A program made the translations under genes and the position numbers. A stretch of DNA of 64,000 nt from an uncultured Psychrobacter sp. GTDB lineage: Bacteria > Pseudomonadota > Gammaproteobacteria > Pseudomonadales > Moraxellaceae. The stretch is from positions 124,001 to 188,000 of the forward strand of contig NZ_CANKZC010000001.1 in NCBI RefSeq assembly GCF_947488565.1, in the 5' to 3' direction. Positions 9,237 through 17,633 of the stretch are shown here, one piece after another (position 1 is the stretch's first letter; each line of letters starts with the position of its first letter). Below the pieces are notes generated by a model. It was given only the letters and a program-made list of their open reading frames with translations. It was not told the DNA's origin and ran no database searches.

Positions 9237-9965
9237 TTAGTCATTTTTGGCAGACAATTCAATCAAATGACGACTATCATGTAAACGTGGCACATCAAGA
9301 ATAATGGTTTTGATTTGCCATTTTTCTTCTAAAACTTGTAGCTCATCATTCGTTGGCGTTTTGCCTTTCATAGCGTACAAACGACCACCATTCGCCAATC
9401 GCGGCTGCGCCACTTCAACAAAGTCTGTTAAGCTTGCAAACGCCCTAGAAGTGACCACTTCATAAGTCGTTTCATGTGCTTCAATACGTGCAGCAATTGG
9501 TTGCACGTTACTCAAACCAAGCTCACTACTAATTTGCTTGATAAAACGAATCTTTTTCTGATTGCTATCGAGTGCAGTACATGAGCGTTCAGGCTGACAA
9601 ATCGCGATAATAACTGCAGGCAACCCCGCTCCTGTACCGATATCTAGCAGCGACCCTTGAGGCAAATACGGTATAATAGCCAGACAATCAATGACGTGCT
9701 TAATTAAGGCTTCGACTGGATCCGTAATCGCGGTCAGATTATACGCTTTATTCCATAGTAAAAGCTGATCTAAGTACAATAATAACGTGCGCTGCTGCGT
9801 TTGGCTCAACGTTAGACCAAGCTCTTGCACTGCTTGAGCCAAAATATCAGCAAGCAATGGCAACTGCTTACCAAGTTTTGTAAAACCAGCAGCATCTATA
9901 TTTGTATTACTCATGCTCGTAGAAGGTAAAGAGGTTTTAGCAGAAGCTGACATATGGCGAATCAT
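9237..9965 (-). CDS. rsmG: 16S rRNA (guanine-527-N7)-methyltransferase RsmG
   Basis: SAM-dependent methyltransferase acting on G527 of 16S rRNA (GidB family). The sequence shows the family block NKAYNLTAITDP, the SAM-binding loop LLDIGTGAGLPAVIIAI, and EVVTSRAFASL with a conserved Arg-Ala. An N-terminal extension of ~25 residues (MIRHMSASAKTSLPSTSMSN) is not typical, so translation might begin at the internal Met5 or Met18. No start has a clear ribosome site. It is upstream of parA on the same strand. Confidence 0.93.
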   Translation of the reverse strand: MIRHMSASAKTSLPSTSMSNTNIDAAGFTKLGKQLPLLADILAQAVQELGLTLSQTQQRTLLLYLDQLLLWNKAYNLTAITDPVEALIKHVIDCLAIIPYLPQGSLLDIGTGAGLPAVIIAICQPERSCTALDSNQKKIRFIKQISSELGLSNVQPIAARIEAHETTYEVVTSRAFASLTDFVEVAQPRLANGGRLYAMKGKTPTNDELQVLEEKWQIKTIILDVPRLHDSRHLIELSAKND

Positions 9966-10171
9966 CCAGTTTTGGCACGTGAACCTTCTATTTTATCATG
10001 CAGGCCACATATTGAATAGTTGCAGATTGCGCTAATGTCCATCATCTTATACTATCAGCGCTAAGATTAGCGGGTTATTCCCTTATCTTTTTATTTTTTA
10101 TGTCTTTATATAGAATTGCCGTTTTGTTATTACCTACTTTAGTATTATGTTCATATGACTCAAAATACTAA

Positions 10172-10189
10172 GATATCTTGTAAGATATC
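10172..10189. promoter_or_regulatory. 18-bp palindrome upstream of the LonB-like gene
   Basis: GATATCTT-GT-AAGATATC is a perfect inverted repeat, with a 2-bp centre, about 33 nt before the ATG at 10223. It sits where an operator overlapping a promoter or leader would lie. Because the half-site is itself partly palindromic, the AT-rich sequence could arise by chance. The regulator is unknown. Confidence 0.35.
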
Positions 10190-10222
10190 GTTATTAAAAC
10201 TTATCACCTTTTAAACTATTAT

Positions 10223-12949
10223 ATGATGAATGACCATACGCCTATGACCGAACAGCCGATTGCCTCTACAATGCAACTTTCAGACGATATTGACCTGATA
10301 ACAACCCCTACTGTTGTGACAGATCCTATATCAGTAAAAGCAAAGTATACAGATGACAAACAAGATACTTCATTACCTCATCCGATATTTAGAGCAGTTG
10401 ATCAACGCTGTCTTATCGCCGCCAAGCAATTGAAACGTTATAGTGCTGCTGATATCCTGCCTACTGACACCCGTACTGCACCCGATTTGGACATTGGTTT
10501 TGGTCAAAAAAGGGCGCTTAAAGCCTTGCACACTGCGCTGGATATAAAAGCCAGTGGCTATCATGTCTTTGCTGCTGGCGAAAATGGGCTTGGTAAACGT
10601 ACCATTATCAGCCGTTTCTTACAGCACATCGCTATGGATGCACCAACGCCAGATGACTGGGTCTACGTGCACAATTTTACTGACCCTCGTACCCCTCTAG
10701 CGATACGGTTGCCTGCTGGACAAGCGGTATTATTACAACAGCAAATTAGCGACTTATGGACACAGGCAAAAAAACGTCTCAGTCAACGTTTTCGTAGTGA
10801 CCAATATCAAAGTAAGATCGAGGCGATAAAAAACGACACGCACCAAAAAGAGAGCCTTGCTTACGACGCCCTAAATGCTGAAGGTAAACAATACGACTTG
10901 GCGTTGACGTTTCGCGCAGTTGATAATAAAGCGATGTTTGTGCATCCAAGCCAACTGCCTATAGAGGAAAATGATAAAACGACATCTACTGCCTCTAAAT
11001 CCACATCCACTGAGACGACTGAGCCAAGAAATACTGCCACACAAAGTGATTATGAGTCTGAGCTGCATGGCTTTACACAAAAAAATCACATGCAAAAGCG
11101 TCTTAGCCAGCTCACTATCGCTTTAGAAAAGCTAGAAGATGAAGCGAATGACGCAATAGAAGCGTTACATCGTAGTATTGCTCGCCGTGCGTTACAACCC
11201 TTATTTGCCCCCATACAAGAGCTGTTTGCTGACCTACCCGCTGTTATGAATTATCTTAATGCGATATTCGACGATATGGTGACCCATGTTGAACATATCG
11301 TTAATGGCGATGATGAAGAGTTTACTCCTGCTGTACTAGCAACTACCCCTAGCCGTTACGCTGTCAATGTCATGGTAAATCATGAGCCTGAAAGCGGCGT
11401 GCCAGTCATCTTTGAAGATCTGCCTACTCATCTTAATTTATTGGGACATGTCGAGCAAATCACCCAATTGGGCACAGTGACTACCGATGTCAGTATGATA
11501 CGAGCTGGCGCACTACACCGAGCAAATGGTGGTTACCTGCTGCTTGAGGCCAGTCACGTACTTGAGCATCCCTATGCTTGGCAAGGTCTAAAGCGCGCTC
11601 TACAATCACGTAAAATTAAGTTGTCTAGTCTTGAGCAAATGCTGACTTTAACAGGCAGTTTATCACTAGCACCGATGCCAATCGATCTTGATGTTAAAGT
11701 GATTTTGCTTGGAGAAGCAGATTTATATTATGAACTACTGGAGCTAGAGCCAGAATTTGATGCTGTGTTCAAAGTTCGTGCTGACTTCCATGATGATGTG
11801 ACACGTACAGCTGAGCATGAGCTGGCGTTGGTCGCCAAAATGGCGGATATTATCGATTATGCCAACCTATATCCTTTTGACAATAGCGCACAAACTACTC
11901 TTCTTGAGCATTTAAGCTTACAAGCTGAAGATCAAGACCGTCTTAGCCTGCACAGTGACCGCCTCATCAAGCTCTTACACGAGTCGAACCGTCATGCACG
12001 CCTCAATGAAAAGAGCATCGTCGATGCCAGTCATGTCGTCCAAGCCATCAGTGACATGGATGAGCGCTCAGGATACTTGCGTGATCTATATTGGGATGAG
12101 CTAAAAAACGGCCAACAACTCATCAATACTCAAGGAGAGGCTGTCGGTCAAGTCAACGCTCTTACTGTCGTCAGCTATGCTGATAGTGAGTTTGGCATGC
12201 CAGCACGTCTTACTGCTTTGATTCAACCCAACATTGGTGCTGGTGAGATTCTCGATATCGAGCGCGATGTCGATTTGGGCGGCAGTTTACATGCTAAAGG
12301 TATGTTGATTATGACCAGTTACTTACGTGCGCTATTTAGTCAACATCATGCGCTAAATTTTAGTGCCTCCTTAGCCTTTGAACAAAGCTACGCTCATATT
12401 GATGGCGATAGCGCGACAGTCAGTGAAGCTTGCGCGCTCCTCTCAGCTTTAGCGAATGTACCTATCAACCAATCCTTTGCTATTACAGGTTCTATGAATC
12501 AGTTAGGTGAAGTGCAAGCCGTCGGCGGCATTAATGCTAAAATTGCAGGTTTTTTTGATGCTTGTCGCGAGCAAGGTATGACAGGTCAACAAGGTGTGGT
12601 GATACCAATGGCCAATGTCAGCCAATTGATGCTGCGAGATGATATTATCGCCGCAGTTAAGGCTGGTGACTTTTCTATTTATGGCGTACATACGATTAGT
12701 GAAGCCTTAACACTCATGACAGGCCTGCCGATCGATACAATGAATAAAAAAGGTCGTTATCGTAAAGACACCTTATTTGGTAAAGTCTTGCGCCGATTGA
12801 TGATATGGGACGACAATCAAGATACAGGTGAGCCTATTGAAGAAAAAGAATCTAAAAAGAAGGCCAACAAGAAACGTAAATCTAAACGTCGTAAGAAAAA
12901 GGATAAACAAAAACAGCGTAAAAGCGAGAACGCTGATGACGGTCAATGA
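10223..12949 (+). CDS. LonB-type ATP-dependent protease (AAA_32 / Lon C-terminal domain)
   Basis: Cytoplasmic ATP-dependent serine protease of the YcbZ/LonB-like group. The N-terminal part has the family segment around DIGFGQKRALKALHTAL and a P-loop GENGLGKRT at residues ~118-126. The middle carries a helical region with a Thr/Ser-rich linker (near residues 250-275) and the AAA+ motifs (MIRAGALHRANGGYLLLEA). The C-terminal Lon domain has catalytic Ser730 (GDSAT) and Lys773 (INAKIAG), 43 residues apart as in E. coli Lon (679/722). The last ~35 residues are a Lys/Arg-rich tail. It appears monocistronic; a WYL regulator follows on the same strand after ~230 nt. Confidence 0.9.
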   Translation: MMNDHTPMTEQPIASTMQLSDDIDLITTPTVVTDPISVKAKYTDDKQDTSLPHPIFRAVDQRCLIAAKQLKRYSAADILPTDTRTAPDLDIGFGQKRALKALHTALDIKASGYHVFAAGENGLGKRTIISRFLQHIAMDAPTPDDWVYVHNFTDPRTPLAIRLPAGQAVLLQQQISDLWTQAKKRLSQRFRSDQYQSKIEAIKNDTHQKESLAYDALNAEGKQYDLALTFRAVDNKAMFVHPSQLPIEENDKTTSTASKSTSTETTEPRNTATQSDYESELHGFTQKNHMQKRLSQLTIALEKLEDEANDAIEALHRSIARRALQPLFAPIQELFADLPAVMNYLNAIFDDMVTHVEHIVNGDDEEFTPAVLATTPSRYAVNVMVNHEPESGVPVIFEDLPTHLNLLGHVEQITQLGTVTTDVSMIRAGALHRANGGYLLLEASHVLEHPYAWQGLKRALQSRKIKLSSLEQMLTLTGSLSLAPMPIDLDVKVILLGEADLYYELLELEPEFDAVFKVRADFHDDVTRTAEHELALVAKMADIIDYANLYPFDNSAQTTLLEHLSLQAEDQDRLSLHSDRLIKLLHESNRHARLNEKSIVDASHVVQAISDMDERSGYLRDLYWDELKNGQQLINTQGEAVGQVNALTVVSYADSEFGMPARLTALIQPNIGAGEILDIERDVDLGGSLHAKGMLIMTSYLRALFSQHHALNFSASLAFEQSYAHIDGDSATVSEACALLSALANVPINQSFAITGSMNQLGEVQAVGGINAKIAGFFDACREQGMTGQQGVVIPMANVSQLMLRDDIIAAVKAGDFSIYGVHTISEALTLMTGLPIDTMNKKGRYRKDTLFGKVLRRLMIWDDNQDTGEPIEEKESKKKANKKRKSKRRKKKDKQKQRKSENADDGQ

Positions 12950-13180
12950 TGATGCAAACCGAGTATCCTCCTCTTCGACAATCATTTGCATTCATACTTT
13001 GTGTTAAAACTCTTTCGCTAAAATCATTCAGAAGATTGCTGGATGACAATCTTCAAAAGCCAAACTTAAACCTTCTAGACGCTTACGCTATTTTCTGCGA
13101 TGATAAACGTCTTTTATGCCAAGCAAGCTATGTTTTAACATGTTACTGTTTATGACAGACTCTATATAGGTTATCTCTCA

Positions 13181-14314
13181 ATGACTGCGCAAAACGCTAA
13201 CGCAACAGAACTCTCTACCTCTAACGCTCCTGATGAGCAGACAGTACAGCCTGTTTTATCAGCTACCGAAGAAACGGAGAATGTAGCGAACGATACAGCG
13301 GCTAGCCGTCATGGAGCGGCGACTACTGCGCGGCAATGGCAAGTGTTGTCACAGCTCCAGCGCAACCGCTGGGTGGGCACGACACATATTTATGAGCAGC
13401 TCAAGCTTGCCGGGTTCGATATCAGCTTACGTACAGTACAAAGAGATTTGAACGCTTTGGCCAAACGTTTTCCAATTGAAAAAAATAACGCCAACCCGCA
13501 AGGCTGGCGCTGGAAAGACGACGCTCCGCTGCAAAGCTTACCACATATGAATTTATCGCAAGCGGTTGCCTTTAATATGGTGGAAGCAAATCTTACTCAG
13601 CTACTTCCGCCAGCTATTTTAGATGAACTATTCCCATGGTTTGATCTGGCGCGGCGACAGCTTAAAAATAGCAAAGTCACGCACTCATGGATAGATCGCG
13701 TACGCATTGAAACAGCAACTCAGCCATTAATTGCGCCGCATATTGATTTGGACAGTAAAGACAATATTTATCATGCGCTGTTTTATCAACTACAGATCAA
13801 AGCCTGTTATACCCGCAGTAACAAGTCAGAGGCCAGTGAGTATGTCTTAAATCCTATTGCCATCATTCAACGTGGCGTGATTATTTATTTGCTCGCCACT
13901 CGAACCGATGATCCAGAAGCCATTATCCGTACCTTTGCGCTGCATCGATTTGCTAGTGTTGAAATACTAGATAGCACTGCAGTGACACCAAATGACTTTC
14001 ACTTAGACAGCTATCTGGACGCCGGTAGCATGGGCTTTACACATCCCTTATTGAGTCAGCTGCCTGATCGAGGTAAAAGTACCCCTATTGAACTGCGCTT
14101 CACCAAAAGGGCTGGCAAAAGTCTAACAGAAAGTAAGCTGAGTGACGATCAAATCGTGGTGTTTAATGACGATGAAACTTTAACGATTCATGCGACCGTT
14201 AATCTGACCTCACAACTGGTTTGGTGGTTGCGCGGTTTTGGGAAAGGCTTATTAGAGGCCAAGCCGCCGCTTCTTTATCAAGTAGTCTTGGACAAAAAAT
14301 CAGACAATGAGTAA
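13181..14314 (+). CDS. WYL-domain helix-turn-helix transcriptional regulator
   Basis: DNA-binding regulator of the HTH_11 plus WYL architecture. After ~45 low-complexity residues comes a winged helix-turn-helix (WQVLSQLQRNRWVGTTHIYE to ISLRTVQRDLNAL). The central part (ILNPIAII-like 'VLNPIAIIQRGVIIYLLA') is the WYL-type ligand-binding fold, and a WCX-like C-terminus ends near WWLRGFGKGLLE. WYL proteins often sense nucleic-acid ligands and control DNA-damage or defence genes, but no target is evident. The TerD-like gene starts 41 nt downstream, so the two may be co-transcribed. Confidence 0.85.
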   Translation: MTAQNANATELSTSNAPDEQTVQPVLSATEETENVANDTAASRHGAATTARQWQVLSQLQRNRWVGTTHIYEQLKLAGFDISLRTVQRDLNALAKRFPIEKNNANPQGWRWKDDAPLQSLPHMNLSQAVAFNMVEANLTQLLPPAILDELFPWFDLARRQLKNSKVTHSWIDRVRIETATQPLIAPHIDLDSKDNIYHALFYQLQIKACYTRSNKSEASEYVLNPIAIIQRGVIIYLLATRTDDPEAIIRTFALHRFASVEILDSTAVTPNDFHLDSYLDAGSMGFTHPLLSQLPDRGKSTPIELRFTKRAGKSLTESKLSDDQIVVFNDDETLTIHATVNLTSQLVWWLRGFGKGLLEAKPPLLYQVVLDKKSDNE

Positions 14315-14355
14315 CAAAATAATCAATAAAAATTTGAGTAAAAAAAAGGAATACC

Positions 14356-15012
14356 ATGTCATCTACCGCCTCATCACCCCTACTTTCAAAAAGCTTAAGC
14401 ACGTTGGGCTTTACTGCCGATATGTTGTTTTTTTCGCTCAATTACGAATTTACTAAAACCGAATCCAAAGGTATGATGAAGCGCTTTAAAAAGAGTCAAA
14501 GCGCAATGGATATCGATATTGCTTGCGTACTATACGACGAGAATTGCACGATCAGTGATATGGTCTGGTTTAAACAACTGCGCGATAAAGCTGAGTCTAT
14601 CCGTCATCAAGGCGATAGTCTCAATGGCAAAGATCGTGGTGAGCAAGCGTTGTACAATGCGCCAATGGATCAAGAACAGATCCGTCTGTATCTAGATAAG
14701 GTTCCATCTCATATCAGTCATATAGGTCTGCTTGCAAGCTCATATCATGGCGAACCTTTTGGCAAGATAGAGGCCGGCGAGATCCATCTAAGCGACGACG
14801 AAGGCAACTACGCTTTTAAGGTCAATCTCAAGCAACTGCCACGTGATTGCAGTGCAGTTTGGGTCGCAGGTTTGCGCCGTGATATTGATGATTGGCACTT
14901 AACCTTACAGAATCTTCCACTCTCTGAAACTGACCTACAAAAAGCGGCTCAACAAGTTGCACATGAGCTTGCACGTGCTTTGCCCATCCCAGCACTGCAT
15001 ACCACCAATTAA
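14356..15012 (+). CDS. TerD-family (tellurium-resistance/stress) protein
   Basis: Cytoplasmic Ca2+-binding stress protein of the TerD/TerZ/CABP1 family. Diagnostic blocks are MDIDIACVLYDENC, RHQGDSLNGKDRG (the GD-S/N-LxG Ca2+ site), HISHIGLLASSY and FGKIEAGEIHLSDDEG. Length 218. The N-terminal ~45 residues diverge from standard TerD (normally ~190 residues). AGGA lies before the ATG. No other ter genes (terA, terB, terC, terE) are nearby, so this is a stand-alone member next to a WYL regulator. Actual tellurite resistance is not implied. Confidence 0.8.
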   Translation: MSSTASSPLLSKSLSTLGFTADMLFFSLNYEFTKTESKGMMKRFKKSQSAMDIDIACVLYDENCTISDMVWFKQLRDKAESIRHQGDSLNGKDRGEQALYNAPMDQEQIRLYLDKVPSHISHIGLLASSYHGEPFGKIEAGEIHLSDDEGNYAFKVNLKQLPRDCSAVWVAGLRRDIDDWHLTLQNLPLSETDLQKAAQQVAHELARALPIPALHTTN

Positions 15013-15038
15013 AGCTCACAATGTTATCAAGAAAAACG

Positions 15039-16019
15039 CTATTCCAATGGCTCTCCGCAATTAGGACAAAAATTCTTTTTGCGCACTTCTTGTTCGCGGC
15101 GCTCAAGCTCTTGTTCACGTAGGACTTGCAACACGATATCTTGTGCTTGCTCTTTATCCAATCCAAGCTCACGGCGAATCTTATCAATCATTACTTGGTT
15201 TTGCACTAAGTCAAAATCACCATCTACTAGCTGTTCACGAAAGTGTTGCTCAAGCTCATCTCGTCGCTGGGCAAGCTCATTGGCGAGACCTGTTGCCAAA
15301 ATACCAGCTGGTAATGCTGCCAGACCCACACCTAAAATAGTAATGATTGCCCCTAATATCTTACCTGCATTGGTAATTGGCGTCACATCGCCATAACCGA
15401 CAGTTGTGAGTGTGACAACAGCCCACCACATCGCTTTAGGTATCGATTCAAACTCTTCTGGCTGCGCGTGGTTTTCTACTAAATAAATACCGCTAGATGC
15501 CGTTACAATCATAATTATCAAAATAAAAATGACGGCTTGGAATGAGCCTTTTTCTTTACTAATAACAACTAGTAAGATACGCATTGAGGCAAAATAACGT
15601 GTGAGCTTTAGGATTCTAAACAGACGTAGGATTCTAAGAAAACGCAGATCGAAGCTGACAAAGAAGTTTAAAAATGCAGGAACAATCGCTATCAAATCGA
15701 TCAAAGCTGATGGACTTTTTATCCACTCCCAGCGTTGACGCCAAGTAGTATTATCTGGCTTGGCTTCAGCCACACTCCAAAAACGTAATAAATACTCAAT
15801 AGAGAACACCACAATTGAGAAATTTTCAAACAACGTAAAGTATTCTTGATAAGGGTAATACCATTGATCAACGGACTCAGCAATCACTGCTGCGACGTTG
15901 GTCATGATCAAAAAGATTAAAAAATAATCAACATAACGACTAAATAAGGTATCGTGATCATCATTTTGCAAGACATCGTATACAAAGTGACGCAGGCGCC
16001 GTATAGATTGGAATAGCAT
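15039..16019 (-). CDS. Voltage-gated potassium channel (Kch/Kv-type)
   Basis: Six-helix tetrameric K+ channel of the inner membrane. S1 is near VDYFLIFLIMTNVAAVIAES. S4 carries the regularly spaced arginines (RFLRILRLFRILKLTRYF). The pore has the selectivity filter TTVGYGDVTP, followed by S6 (LGAIITILGVGLAALPAGIL). A charged cytoplasmic coil ends in one CxxC pair (NFCPNCGEPLE), half a zinc ribbon. The ATG at 16019 is preferred because AGGGA precedes it and the family usually starts 'MLFQSIRRLRHFVYDVL'; a longer reading to 16106 lacks a ribosome site. A small zinc-ribbon membrane protein lies just upstream on the same strand. Confidence 0.9.
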   Translation of the reverse strand: MLFQSIRRLRHFVYDVLQNDDHDTLFSRYVDYFLIFLIMTNVAAVIAESVDQWYYPYQEYFTLFENFSIVVFSIEYLLRFWSVAEAKPDNTTWRQRWEWIKSPSALIDLIAIVPAFLNFFVSFDLRFLRILRLFRILKLTRYFASMRILLVVISKEKGSFQAVIFILIIMIVTASSGIYLVENHAQPEEFESIPKAMWWAVVTLTTVGYGDVTPITNAGKILGAIITILGVGLAALPAGILATGLANELAQRRDELEQHFREQLVDGDFDLVQNQVMIDKIRRELGLDKEQAQDIVLQVLREQELERREQEVRKKNFCPNCGEPLE

Positions 16020-16157
16020 GCCGTCCCTATGCGGTAAAATACCGTGATTGAATGAATAAAAAGTAAAAAATATAATGGTTAATTTATTAAACGAGCGAAC
16101 AGACATACGTATTTTACGTATATAAGAATAAGGTCGCTTCTACAATAAACGAATCAA

Positions 16158-16385
16158 TCATACAAAATTTGCATACGATATATATATCAAAGCCAGTAGT
16201 AACATAATAGTAATAGCCAAACTTATATGCAAAAACTGTAGTTCCATCCGAGAGCTACTACTTGAGCTTGCTGCAGGCACCAGTGATAACCCGCATTCAG
16301 AACAGCTGTTATCAGCTTGATTCAATATAATCAATGAATATGCGTTTGTACAACGCATAGGAGAATTACTACAATAGCCTGTCAT
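16158..16385 (-). CDS. Small zinc-ribbon-like membrane protein, unknown function
   Basis: A 75-residue protein with four spaced cysteines (MTGYCSNSPMRC, then SCSECG), a Ser-rich linker, and one C-terminal transmembrane helix (LHISLAITIMLLLALIYI). The Cys arrangement C-x6-C-x15-C-x2-C fits a small zinc-binding knuckle on the cytoplasmic side of a tail-anchored protein. AGGAG lies 13 nt before the ATG. It ends ~140 nt before the K+ channel start and shares its direction; the channel also ends in a CxxC, so a functional link is conceivable but unproven. I do not recognise a named family. Confidence 0.55.
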   Translation of the reverse strand: MTGYCSNSPMRCTNAYSLIILNQADNSCSECGLSLVPAASSSSSSRMELQFLHISLAITIMLLLALIYISYANFV

Positions 16386-16843
16386 AAATATATTGTCGCT
16401 CCTGTCACTTGTACTACTTTATAAAAATACTTTAATAGATCTTTTCGTTGTCTAAAATATTCTTATCTATATTAGATAAGAATATAGAATAACGACTAAA
16501 ATCAATATATATAGCCTATAACACTCTTTTATCTGTTACCACAGATAATTTGCATAAATTCTAAAGACTTACTCTATTTCTAACTTTTCACGTTATGAAT
16601 AATATTTGGATACTATTGGTTAGATAATAGACGTTATTCACTATTAAAGACTTATTTACTACCATATATCAGGTATTTTGCTTATTACGCTTCACAGCCC
16701 TACTCTTAGTAAGGGATATGTATTATAATGAAACAAGTTAGTTACATTTTATAAAATAAGTGTGATTATTCCTTATAAGTAATTCATGTAATCCCTCATT
16801 GAATACTTACTTTCCATCATTTATTAGTTCAAGGAACCACCCG
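16386..16843. other. Intergenic region upstream of ompW
   Basis: About 460 bp, very AT-rich, between two divergently read genes. No credible ORF is seen. It should contain the ompW promoter and the promoter of the small zinc-ribbon gene, but no single promoter is clear enough to call. AAGGA precedes the ompW ATG. Confidence 0.5.
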
Positions 16844-17476
16844 ATGAAACTACAATCCCTAGTTTTAGCAGCTGCTACTGCACTTACCATGACTACTGCT
16901 TTTGCTGTCCCTGCTGGTACTTGGACCGTTGCTGCTGGCGCCCATATGGTTGATCCAAAAAGCGATAACGGTACAGTATTAAATGATGCCTACTCTGTAG
17001 ATGTAGACAGCGATATTCGTCCAACGGTCAGCGGCGAGTACTTTGTTGCAAACAATATCGGGGTTGAATTGCTAGCTGCTGTTCCGTTTCACCATGACAT
17101 CACTTTAACTGATGCTAATGATAATGAAATTGAAGGTAAAACTCAGCATTTACCGCCTACTCTATCTGTACAGTATCACTTCGATGGCTATAACATGCCA
17201 ATGAACGTAAAACCATTTGTTGGTGTGGGTGTCAACTACACGACTTTCTTTAAAGAAAGAATCTATCTTGGTAATGGCAACGATTTAGAGTTAGATGATA
17301 GCGTTGGTATCGCCGGTCATATTGGTCTTGATATTCCATTTGCAGAGACAGAGTCTTTCCGTATTGACGCTCGTTACATGGATATTAAAACAGATGCTAG
17401 CTTAAACGGCATTGACATTGGTGAAGTAGACATCAGTCCTTGGGTATATGGCGTAGCTTTCGTTAAACAGTTCTAA
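16844..17476 (+). CDS. ompW: OmpW-family outer-membrane protein
   Basis: Eight-stranded outer-membrane beta-barrel that forms a small hydrophobic channel. A signal peptide (MKLQSLVLAAATALTMTTAFA) precedes a mature part starting VPAGTW. The barrel motifs LPPTLSVQYHF, VKPFVGVGVNYTTFF and GHIGLDIPF are typical, and it ends in a C-terminal Phe (GVAFVKQF), the outer-membrane assembly signal. The ATG at 16844 is chosen because AAGGA precedes it and it begins the signal peptide; an upstream TTG at 16799 would add an unlikely 15 residues. A strong terminator follows, so it is monocistronic. Confidence 0.93.
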   Translation: MKLQSLVLAAATALTMTTAFAVPAGTWTVAAGAHMVDPKSDNGTVLNDAYSVDVDSDIRPTVSGEYFVANNIGVELLAAVPFHHDITLTDANDNEIEGKTQHLPPTLSVQYHFDGYNMPMNVKPFVGVGVNYTTFFKERIYLGNGNDLELDDSVGIAGHIGLDIPFAETESFRIDARYMDIKTDASLNGIDIGEVDISPWVYGVAFVKQF

Positions 17477-17509
17477 ATTAACGAAGCCATAAGATAAAGA
17501 CACACCTTA

Positions 17510-17536
17510 AAAGCCAGCTTGATTGCTGGCTTTTTT
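17510..17536 (+). terminator. Rho-independent terminator of ompW
   Basis: AAAGCCAGC and GCTGGCTTT pair around a 6-nt loop, directly followed by a T run. Confidence 0.9.
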
Positions 17537-17570
17537 GTGTCTGATGATTGGTGTAAAGATATCAATACCA

Positions 17571-17599
17571 TAAAAAAGACCGCCCGTAGACGATCTTTT
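17571..17599 (-). terminator. Probable terminator of aceE-aceF
   Basis: On the minus strand AAAAGATCG pairs with CGGTCTTTT (one G-U pair) around an 8-nt loop, and a T run follows. It lies 35 nt past the aceF stop. Confidence 0.7.
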
Positions 17600-17633
17600 A
17601 AACATACTACTCATAACTACTCAATGAGCTTTT

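Noticed and set aside
9971..9986. CACGTG-centred sequence upstream of rsmG as a parS site
   Set aside because: Matches only ~11 of 16 consensus positions and is not a clean palindrome.
12946..13155. 69-codon ORF overlapping the end of the LonB-like gene
   Set aside because: No recognisable domain, no good ribosome site, composition like translated non-coding DNA.
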